Shown here one piece after another: positions 22,587 to 28,991 of a stretch of 30,490 nt of DNA. Numbering within the stretch: the stretch's first letter is position 1; every line of letters starts with the position of its first letter. A program made the position numbers and the translations under genes. The DNA comes from Jatrophihabitans sp035642535 (GTDB lineage: Bacteria; Actinomycetota; Actinomycetes; Mycobacteriales; Jatrophihabitantaceae), in the NCBI GenBank assembly GCA_035642535.1, contig DASQSE010000008.1, positions 1 to 30,490 of the forward strand, given 5' to 3'. The notes beneath the pieces are model-generated. The model saw only the letters and a list, made by a program, of their open reading frames with translations, was not told the DNA's origin and ran no database searches.

Positions 22587-22853
22587 TCACCCGGCGAATG
22601 CAGGTAGGTGGAACAGATAGTGGAGCACGATGAAGACGACGCCATCGAGCACCGCCAACCCGAACGCGATGTAGGCGTTTTCCAAGCTGCGTTGCGCCGC
22701 GAGCGCGCGCTGCCCGGCCACCGTCGCCACGACCGCGGTGACGATCGCGAGCACGAAGCCGAATGTCAGCAGCCCGATGCAGCCGAGGACGATCGCGAGC
22801 ACTCCGAGCGGGTCGCTCGCAGCCCGCTCGGTGTGGTCGCTGCCGTCACTCAC
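22587..22853 (-). CDS. Small DUF4190-like membrane protein coupled to clpB
   Basis: About 88 residues from GTG 22853, overlapping the clpB stop in a GTGA tetranucleotide. An acidic N-terminus (SDGSDHTERAASDP) precedes two hydrophobic stretches (LGVLAIVLGCIGLLTFGFVLAIVTAVVATV and AYIAFGLAVLDGVVFIVLHYLF) separated by a polar AGQRALAAQRSLE segment, resembling DUF4190. Other open starts in this frame lie inside clpB and are rejected. The overlap implies that the protein is made in fixed ratio with ClpB. Confidence 0.68.
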   Translation of the reverse strand: MSDGSDHTERAASDPLGVLAIVLGCIGLLTFGFVLAIVTAVVATVAGQRALAAQRSLENAYIAFGLAVLDGVVFIVLHYLFHLPAFAG

Positions 22854-25426
22854 GCGCCGACTGTAAGCCCGGAACGGTCCTCGAGCGCGTCCACCTTCAC
22901 CGTCTGACCGTCGCGTACCTCGCCGCCGAGCAATGCCTTGGCCAGCGTGTCGCCGATCGCGCTCTGGACGAGCCGGCGCAACGGCCGGGCGCCGTAGAGC
23001 GGATCGAAGCCGTTGATCGCCAACCACTCACGAGCCGCGGCCGAGACGTCGAGCGTCAGCCGCCGCGTCGCCAGCCGAGCCGACAGCGCGGCCAGTTGGA
23101 TGTCGACGATGCGCGTCAGGTCATCGGTGGTCAGCGACTCGAACACAACGATGTCGTCGAGCCGGTTCAGGAACTCCGGCTTGAAGTGGACGCGCACCGC
23201 GCCCATCACCGCGTCGCGCCGCATCTCGTCGGGCAGATCGGAGGTGATCGACGACGTCCCGAGGTTCGACGTCAGGATCAGCAGCGTGTTGCGGAAGTCG
23301 ACCGTGCGGCCCTGCCCGTCGGTGAGCCGGCCGTCGTCGAGCACCGCGAGCAGGATGTCGAACACGTCCGGGTGCGCCTTCTCGACCTCGTCGAGCAGGA
23401 TCACGCTGTACGGACGACGGCGCACCGCCTCGGTGAGCTGGCCGCCCTCCTCGTAACCGACATAGCCCGGCGGGGCGCCGACGAGCCGCGCGACCGAGTG
23501 CTTCTCGGAGTACTCGCTCATGTCGATGCGCACCATCGCCCGCTCGTCGTCGAACAGGAACCACGCCAGCGCCTTCGCCAACTCGGTCTTGCCGACGCCC
23601 GTCGGGCCGAGGAACAGGAACGAGCCGGTGGGCCGATCCGGGTCGGAGATGCCGGCGCGCGCACGCCGCACCGCATCGGACACTGCGCGGATCGCCCGCT
23701 GCTGCCCGACGACGCGCCCACCGAGTGCCTCGTCCATGCGCAATAACTTGGCCGTCTCGCCCTCCATCAGCCGACCGGCCGGGATGCCCGTCCACGATGA
23801 CACGACGTCGGCGATGTCGTCGGCGGTGACCTCCTCCTTCACCAGGAGGTCGATGGACGCCTCCGCCGCCTCGGCCGCGCTGGCCGCTTCGAGCTCCTTC
23901 TCGAGCTTGGGCAGCTCGCCGTACTGGAGCCGGGACGCGGTCTCGAGATCGCCGTCGCGCTGCGCGCGCTCGATCTGGCCCTGCAGGTCGTCCAGCTGTT
24001 TCTTGAGTTCGCCGACGCGGTTGAGCCCGGTCTTCTCGCGCTCCCACCGCAGGTTCAGCGCGTCGAGCTCCTCTTGCTTGTCGGCCAGCTCTGCGGAAAG
24101 CCGCACCAATCTCTCTTCGGACGCCGCGTCGGTCTCCTTGGCCAGCGCCATCTCCTCCATCTTGAGACGGTCGACGGCGCGCTGTAGTTCGTCGATCTCG
24201 ACCGGCCGCGAGTCGATCTCCATCCGCAGCCGCGAGGCCGCCTCGTCGACCAGGTCGATCGCCTTGTCCGGCAGGAAGCGCGAGGTGATGTAGCGGTCGG
24301 AGAGCGTGGCCGCGGCGACGAGCGCGCCGTCGCTGATCTGCACTTCGTGGTGCGCTTCGTAGCGCGGGTTGAGGCCACGCAGGATCGCGATCGTGTCCTC
24401 GACGGACGGCTCGGCGACCAGCACCTGCTGGAAGCGACGCTCGAAAGCCGGGTCCTTCTCGATGTGCTCGCGGTACTCGTCGAGTGTCGTCGCACCGACC
24501 ATGCGCAACTCGCCGCGCGCGAGCATCGGCTTGAGCATGTTGCCGGCGTCCATCGAGCCCTCGCCCGTCGCGCCGGCGCCGACGACGGTGTGCAGTTCGT
24601 CGATGAAGGTGATGATCTGGCCGCCGGAGTCCTTGATCTCGTTGAGGACGGCCTTGAGCCGCTCCTCGAACTCGCCGCGGTACTTCGAGCCGGCGATCAT
24701 CGAGCCGAGGTCGAGCGCGACGACGCGCTTGCCCTGCAGGCTGGACGGGACGTCCTTCGCGACGATGCGCTGGGCCAACCCTTCGACGACTGCGGTCTTG
24801 CCGACGCCGGGCTCGCCGATCAGCACCGGGTTGTTCTTCGTACGCCGAGACAGCACTTGGATGACGCGCCGGATCTCGGCATCGCGGCCGATGACCGGGT
24901 CGATCTTGCCTTCGCGCGCGCTCGCGGTGAGGTCGTTGCCGTATTTCTCCAACGCCTGGAAGGTGCCCTCGGGGTCGGGCGTCGTGACTCGCGCCGAACC
25001 GCGCACGGTGCTCAACGCCTCGCGGAGCGTGGCCGCGGTGGCGCCGTGCTGGCGCAGCACGTCCGCCACCTCGCCGTCGGCGCCGGCCAGGGCGAGCAGC
25101 AGGTGCTCGGCGGAGATGTACTCGTCGGAGCGGTCGCGTGCCTCACGCTCGGCCGCGCCCAGCACGGCCAGCAGGTTGCGCGACGCCGACGGCGCGGACA
25201 CCGTCGAACCGGAGGCGGACGGCAGCTTGTCGACGAGTCGCGACACGTCGGCGCGCACCACGTTCGGGTCGGCGCCGACGGACTGCAGCAACGGCCGGGC
25301 CAGCGTCTCGGCGTCATTGAGCAGCGCGACGGCCAGGTGCGCAGGTTCGACGGCCGGGTTGCCGCGCTCGGCGGCCATCGTCACAGCGCCACTGATCGCC
25401 TGTTCGGCACGGGTCGTCCGGTTCAT
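22850..25426 (-). CDS. clpB: ClpB chaperone (Hsp100 disaggregase)
   Basis: AAA+ disaggregase that works with DnaK/DnaJ/GrpE to rescue aggregated proteins, cytosolic. At 858 residues it is full length. An N-domain (residues about 1-145) with the usual repeat is followed by AAA-1 with Walker A GEPGVGKT at 204-211, Walker B and IDELHTVVGAGATGEG, the coiled-coil middle domain (about 400-510, ERLVRLSAELADKQEELDAL), then AAA-2 with GPTGVGKTELAKAL, IDMSEYSEKHSVARLVGAPP and the sensor ILTSNLGTSS, and a short C-terminal domain. Start ATG 25426. Promoter region: a HAIR operator (25491-25511) and a possible SigH-type promoter. Three small membrane genes follow, the first coupled to clpB by a 4-bp overlap. 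Confidence 0.97.
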   Translation of the reverse strand: MNRTTRAEQAISGAVTMAAERGNPAVEPAHLAVALLNDAETLARPLLQSVGADPNVVRADVSRLVDKLPSASGSTVSAPSASRNLLAVLGAAEREARDRSDEYISAEHLLLALAGADGEVADVLRQHGATAATLREALSTVRGSARVTTPDPEGTFQALEKYGNDLTASAREGKIDPVIGRDAEIRRVIQVLSRRTKNNPVLIGEPGVGKTAVVEGLAQRIVAKDVPSSLQGKRVVALDLGSMIAGSKYRGEFEERLKAVLNEIKDSGGQIITFIDELHTVVGAGATGEGSMDAGNMLKPMLARGELRMVGATTLDEYREHIEKDPAFERRFQQVLVAEPSVEDTIAILRGLNPRYEAHHEVQISDGALVAAATLSDRYITSRFLPDKAIDLVDEAASRLRMEIDSRPVEIDELQRAVDRLKMEEMALAKETDAASEERLVRLSAELADKQEELDALNLRWEREKTGLNRVGELKKQLDDLQGQIERAQRDGDLETASRLQYGELPKLEKELEAASAAEAAEASIDLLVKEEVTADDIADVVSSWTGIPAGRLMEGETAKLLRMDEALGGRVVGQQRAIRAVSDAVRRARAGISDPDRPTGSFLFLGPTGVGKTELAKALAWFLFDDERAMVRIDMSEYSEKHSVARLVGAPPGYVGYEEGGQLTEAVRRRPYSVILLDEVEKAHPDVFDILLAVLDDGRLTDGQGRTVDFRNTLLILTSNLGTSSITSDLPDEMRRDAVMGAVRVHFKPEFLNRLDDIVVFESLTTDDLTRIVDIQLAALSARLATRRLTLDVSAAAREWLAINGFDPLYGARPLRRLVQSAIGDTLAKALLGGEVRDGQTVKVDALEDRSGLTVGA

Positions 25427-25478
25427 GGTCGTTAGTCCACCCCACTGGTCATCGTCGTGTCACGGCTCTCGTGAACAC

Positions 25479-25511
25479 AACGTACGAGAAGTTGAGCGTG
25501 TTCCGCTCAAG
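25479..25511 (-). promoter_or_regulatory. HAIR (HspR operator) and possible SigH/SigR promoter upstream of clpB
   Basis: On the minus strand 25511-25491 reads CTTGAGC-N7-GCTCAAC, matching the HspR operator consensus CTTGAGT-N7-ACTCAAG with the same half-site spacing. The N7 spacer is GGAACAC; its GGAAC (25504-25500) is followed after 18 nt by GTT (25481-25479), the GGAAT-N18-GTT type promoter of SigR/SigH. The clpB start is 64 nt from the operator edge. Both readings are sequence matches and neither has been tested here. Confidence 0.72.
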
Positions 25512-25549
25512 TTACGCACGGCGCGGCGCCTGACCTCAGCCACAGCCCG

Positions 25550-25612
25550 CCGCTTCGGGGCCGGGGTGACCGAAATCGACGGCACTGGCTGGTCAGCTCG
25601 GCCCCGAAGCGG
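25550..25612. repeat. 14-bp inverted repeat upstream of the rfbB-like gene
   Basis: CCGCTTCGGGGCCG (25550-25563) and CGGCCCCGAAGCGG (25599-25612) are perfect inverted arms separated by 35 nt. They lie 26 bp before the GTG at 25639 and within the clpB/rfbB-like divergent region. They could form a long stem-loop or be two regulator half-sites. The role is unknown. Confidence 0.55.
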
Positions 25613-25638
25613 GCAGCTGCCCTGCGAGACTGAACGCC

Positions 25639-26646
25639 GTGCGCGTGTTCGTTCCCGGCGGGGCGGGCTTCATCGGCTCGCAGTTCGTCCGGTCGGTGCT
25701 CGCGGACGAGTACCCGTTCTTCGCCGGCGCGGATGTCACCGTGTTCGACAAGCTGACGTATGCGGGCAACCTCGCCAACCTCGCGCCCGTCGCGGACAGC
25801 CCGCGCTACGCGTTCGTGCGCGGCGACGTCTGCTCGGCCGGCGATCTCGACGCCGCGGTGCCCGGCCACGACATCGCCGTCAACTTCGCCGCGGAGACGC
25901 AGGTCGATCGGTCCATCACCGGCGCGACGGACCAATTCATCGCGGCCAACGTCGTCGGCGCGCAGCAGCTGTTCGCGGCCGCGCTGCGGCACGGCGTATC
26001 GACCGTGCTGCATGTGTCGACCGACGAGGTGTACGGCTCGATTGACTCCGGCGCGTGGACGGAGGACGACCCGCCACAACCCAACTCGCCGTATGCGGCA
26101 TCCAAGGCGAGCAGCGACCTCATCGCCCGCGCGTACGCCGTCACCTACGGCCTGGACGTCCGGGTCACGCGGTGCAGCAACAACTACGGGCCGTACCAGT
26201 TGCCGGAGAAGATCGTCTCGCTGTTCGTCACGAACCTGCTCGACGGCCGCCCCGTCCCGCTCTACGGCGTCGGCGTGCACGTGCGTGACTGGCTGGCCGT
26301 CGAGGACCACTGCCGGGCGCTGGCACTCGTCGCCGAACACGGCCGGCCCGGCGAGATCTACAACGTCGGCGGTGGGCGCGAGCTGTCGAACCGCGCGCTC
26401 ACCGAATTGCTGCTCGAAGCGACCCTGCGTGATTGGTCGTATGTCGAGGAGATCGCCGACCCGCGCGGCGCCGCGCACGATCTGCGGTACGCAGTCGACT
26501 TCTCGAAGGTCGCCGCGCTCGGGTATCGGCCGCAGGTCCGGTTCGAGGACGGGTTGGCGCGGACGGTCGCCTGGTATCGCGACAACCGCGTCTGGTGGGA
26601 GCCGTTGCGCTCGCGCGTCGCCCCCCAGCGAGTTGTCCGCCCTTAG
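25639..26646 (+). CDS. rfbB: dTDP-glucose 4,6-dehydratase (RmlB/RfbB family)
   Basis: Short-chain dehydrogenase-type enzyme that converts dTDP-glucose to the 4-keto-6-deoxy sugar, for rhamnose or other deoxysugars. It has 335 residues from GTG 25639. Motifs: NAD fold GGAGFIGS at 7-14, FDKLTYAGN at 36-44, the active-site segment STDEVYGS with T128/D129/E130, and Y152/K156 (PYAASK) catalytic pair, then RCSNNYGPYQLPEK and VRDWLAVEDHC. The usual HFAAESHVDRS reads NFAAETQVDRS, and the PGHDRRYAID motif reads GAAHDLRYAVD, so this may be a distinct dNDP-sugar 4,6-dehydratase. No rmlA, rmlC or rmlD is nearby. The last six codons (QRVVRP and stop) include repeat copy D. Confidence 0.88.
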   Translation: MRVFVPGGAGFIGSQFVRSVLADEYPFFAGADVTVFDKLTYAGNLANLAPVADSPRYAFVRGDVCSAGDLDAAVPGHDIAVNFAAETQVDRSITGATDQFIAANVVGAQQLFAAALRHGVSTVLHVSTDEVYGSIDSGAWTEDDPPQPNSPYAASKASSDLIARAYAVTYGLDVRVTRCSNNYGPYQLPEKIVSLFVTNLLDGRPVPLYGVGVHVRDWLAVEDHCRALALVAEHGRPGEIYNVGGGRELSNRALTELLLEATLRDWSYVEEIADPRGAAHDLRYAVDFSKVAALGYRPQVRFEDGLARTVAWYRDNRVWWEPLRSRVAPQRVVRP

Positions 26647-26678
26647 GTACGCGCAGACGCATCGAAGGGCGGACAAGT
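26631..26678 (+). repeat. 48-bp palindromic element, copy D
   Basis: Left arm AGTTGTCCGCCCT (26631-26643) is identical to copies A and B; right arm AGGGCGGACAAGT (26666-26678) has one change. The 22-nt spacer has ACG at positions 6-8 and 14-16. The left arm and first 3 nt of the spacer encode the last codons and TAG stop of the dehydratase. It lies 8 bp from the convergent hspR stop. Confidence 0.9.
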
Positions 26679-26686
26679 CGGAGCGA

Positions 26687-27079
26687 TCAGCGGCGGCGTG
26701 AGATCGGCGGCTTCCAGACAACCAGCGCGGTGGTGGGGCCGCGGCGCGCGGCCAGCTCCGCGTAGGCGTGGTCGAGTTCGGCAGCCAGCTCGGCGACCTT
26801 CGCGCGCAGCGCGTCCACCTGCGACTCGAGCTCGATGATGCGCTTGATACCGGCGAGGTTCACGCCCTCGACCTGCGAGAGCCGCTGCACCTCGCGCAGC
26901 AGCGCGACGTCGCGCGCCGAGTAGCGCCGCCCGCCGCCGCCGGTGCGCCCGGGCGTGACGAGTCCCAGCCGGTCGTACTGACGCAACGTCTGCGCGTGCA
27001 TGCCGGCCAGCTGCGCGGCAACCGAGATCACGAACACCGGCGCGTCGTCGGGGACCTCGCTTGGCACCTTGCGGACCAT
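26687..27079 (-). CDS. hspR: HspR heat-shock repressor (MerR family)
   Basis: DNA-binding repressor that holds dnaK and clpB operons off through HAIR operators, with DnaK as co-repressor in known systems. The product is 130 residues from ATG 27079. ATG 27079 is preferred to the adjacent GTG 27082 because AGGAGG lies 6 nt before it. The MerR-type helix-turn-helix is at about residues 18-55 (AAQLAGMHAQTLRQYDRLGL, with VTPGRTGGGGRRYSARDV), followed by a dimerisation coiled coil (RIIELESQVDALRAKVAELAAEL) and a basic tail ending ISRRR. The dnaJ stop overlaps the start, so translation is coupled. The predicted target upstream of clpB lies in the window; the operator of its own operon is outside. 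Confidence 0.95.
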   Translation of the reverse strand: MVRKVPSEVPDDAPVFVISVAAQLAGMHAQTLRQYDRLGLVTPGRTGGGGRRYSARDVALLREVQRLSQVEGVNLAGIKRIIELESQVDALRAKVAELAAELDHAYAELAARRGPTTALVVWKPPISRRR

Positions 27080-28245
27080 CACGTGCCTCCTAACGCCGCG
27101 GTGATGTGCGGCCGCGGGTCGTCCGTCTGCGCCGCCGCGAAGCGCTCGAGCGCCGCACGGGACGCGCCGTCGAGGTTCGCGGGTACGGCGACCTCGACGG
27201 TGACGAGCAGATCGCCGGTGTGGCTGCGACGGCGCACGCCGCGGCCGCGCACCCGCAGGATGCGTCCGGACGGCGTCCCGGGCGCGATCTTCAGCGACAC
27301 CGAACCATCCAGCGTCGGCACCTTCAGCGTGCTGCCGAGCGTCGCCTCGGCGAACGTGATCGGAACCGTGAGCGTGAGGTCGTCGCCGCTGCGACCGAAC
27401 AGCTTGTGCGGCTCGACGCGCACGGTGACATAGAGATCACCCGGCGGGCCGCCGTACGCACCCGGTGTCCCCTTGCCGGGCACCCGAACCTTCGCGCCGT
27501 CCCGCACGCCGGCCGGGATGCGGACGTTGATCGTGCGCACCTGCGTGGTGGCGCCGGTGCCGTGGCAGTCCGGGCACGGGTCGTCGATGATCTGACCGGT
27601 GCCGCGGCACTCGACGCACGGCTCGCTGAACCCGAATGCGCCCTGGTTGCGGCTGACGAACCCGGTACCGCCGCAGTTCGCGCAGCGGTGCGGCGCAGTG
27701 CCCGGCCGCGCACCAAGTCCGCCGCACGTCTTGCACGTCGCGGGACCGGACAGCCGCAGCGGGATCGTCGCCCCGTGCACCGCCTCGTCGAAGCCCAGGC
27801 TGACATCCGCGGAGGCGTCCTGACCGCGGCGCGGGCCGGCGCCGGTTCGTCCGCCGGTGCGGCCGGCGGTCGGGCCGAACAGTCCGTCGAACAGGTCGTT
27901 CAGGTTGCTGCTCGATCCGCCGCCGAACAGATCGGAGACGTTGAACGACGCGTTCGTGCGGCGCTGGCTGCCCGCACCGAACCCGCCGAAGCCACCGAAG
28001 GAGCCGCTGCCGAACAGGCTGCGCGCCTCGTCGTACTCCTTGCGCTTCTTCGCGTCGGAGAGGACGTCGTAGGCCTCCGACACTTCCTTGAAGCGGGCCT
28101 CGGCCTTCGCGTCGCCCGGGTTCTTGTCCGGGTGCAGCTCACGCGCGAGCTTGCGGTAGGTCTTCTTGATGTCTGCGGCGGACGCGTCCTTGGTGACGCC
28201 GAGCGCCTTGTAGTAGTCCTTCTCGATGTAGTCCTTCGTGCTCAT
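27079..28245 (-). CDS. dnaJ: DnaJ (Hsp40 co-chaperone)
   Basis: Stimulates DnaK ATPase and delivers substrates; cytosolic. 388 residues from ATG 28245. The J domain has HPD at residues 38-40, followed by a Gly/Phe-rich region (about 78-100). Four zinc-binding motifs CxxCxGxG are complete: C171/C174, C188/C191, C210/C213 and C224/C227, then the C-terminal substrate-binding domains with the ending ITAALGGT. The Shine-Dalgarno AGGAGG is about 11 nt upstream, slightly far. Stop and hspR start overlap. It is the third gene of the dnaK-grpE-dnaJ-hspR operon, 50 nt after grpE. Confidence 0.97.
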   Translation of the reverse strand: MSTKDYIEKDYYKALGVTKDASAADIKKTYRKLARELHPDKNPGDAKAEARFKEVSEAYDVLSDAKKRKEYDEARSLFGSGSFGGFGGFGAGSQRRTNASFNVSDLFGGGSSSNLNDLFDGLFGPTAGRTGGRTGAGPRRGQDASADVSLGFDEAVHGATIPLRLSGPATCKTCGGLGARPGTAPHRCANCGGTGFVSRNQGAFGFSEPCVECRGTGQIIDDPCPDCHGTGATTQVRTINVRIPAGVRDGAKVRVPGKGTPGAYGGPPGDLYVTVRVEPHKLFGRSGDDLTLTVPITFAEATLGSTLKVPTLDGSVSLKIAPGTPSGRILRVRGRGVRRRSHTGDLLVTVEVAVPANLDGASRAALERFAAAQTDDPRPHITAALGGT

Positions 28246-28295
28246 CGCCCGACGTCACCTCCTCTCTCTGTGCCTCTCACATACTCCTTGATCAT

Positions 28296-28991
28296 TCAGC
28301 CCTGTTGATCATCCGTCGGGGGCGGCGGGCTGGTGGTCTCGTCGGGCTGATCCTCGGACGAGTCCGCCTCCGCCGCCGCATGCCTGCCTTCGGCCGACGC
28401 CGTCACGGGCGTCGTGTCGCCGAGGCCAGGCGGCGCCAGCGGGTCGGTGACGCCAACCATCGCCGCACGTACCAGCCGGCCGTTGTGCTTGTAGCCGGGA
28501 CGCATGATCGTCGTGCAGGTCGGCTCCGTGACGGTGTCGCTCTCCGCATGTAGGACTGCCTCGTGGATCGCCGGGTCGAACGGGTCGCCGACCTCACCGA
28601 ACGCCTCGAGGCCGAGCTTGCCGAAGACCGCGTCGAGGTGGTCGGCGACGGACTTCAGCGCACCGGTCAGATCGCCGTGCGCCCGCGCCCGATCGATGTC
28701 GTCGAGCACCGGGAGCAGCTCGCCGAGCGCACGGCCGACCGCGAGATCCCCCGCGGCCTGCTTCTCCCGCTCGGCGCGCTTGCGATAGTTCGCGTATTCC
28801 GCCTGCACGCGCTGCAGGTCTCGGGTGCGCTCGTCGAGCAGCGCGGCGTCGACCATCGGCCCTTCGCCGGATTCCGTCGCCGGCATCGCGTCCGCAGCGG
28901 ACGCGGGCTTGCGCGCTTCGCCGGTCACCGGATCGATCTTGCGGTTGTCCCGGATGACCAACGGCTCCCGGTCACCATCGGCCGCGGTCAC
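28296..28991 (-). CDS. grpE: GrpE nucleotide exchange factor
   Basis: Nucleotide exchange factor for DnaK, a dimer with an N-terminal coiled coil. 231 residues from GTG 28991, overlapping the dnaK stop as GTGA, so translation is coupled. The N-terminal 50 residues are polar and likely disordered; the coiled-coil DLQRVQAEYANYRKRAEREKQ (about residues 58-78) and the GrpE core with LLPVLDDIDRARAHG and FDPAIHEAVLH are conserved, and the C-terminal GYKHNGRLVRAAMVGV is the signature. An extended acidic Pro/Thr-rich C-terminal tail follows the core. Length is longer than E. coli GrpE (about 200), in line with actinobacterial forms. Confidence 0.95.
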   Translation of the reverse strand: MTAADGDREPLVIRDNRKIDPVTGEARKPASAADAMPATESGEGPMVDAALLDERTRDLQRVQAEYANYRKRAEREKQAAGDLAVGRALGELLPVLDDIDRARAHGDLTGALKSVADHLDAVFGKLGLEAFGEVGDPFDPAIHEAVLHAESDTVTEPTCTTIMRPGYKHNGRLVRAAMVGVTDPLAPPGLGDTTPVTASAEGRHAAAEADSSEDQPDETTSPPPPTDDQQG

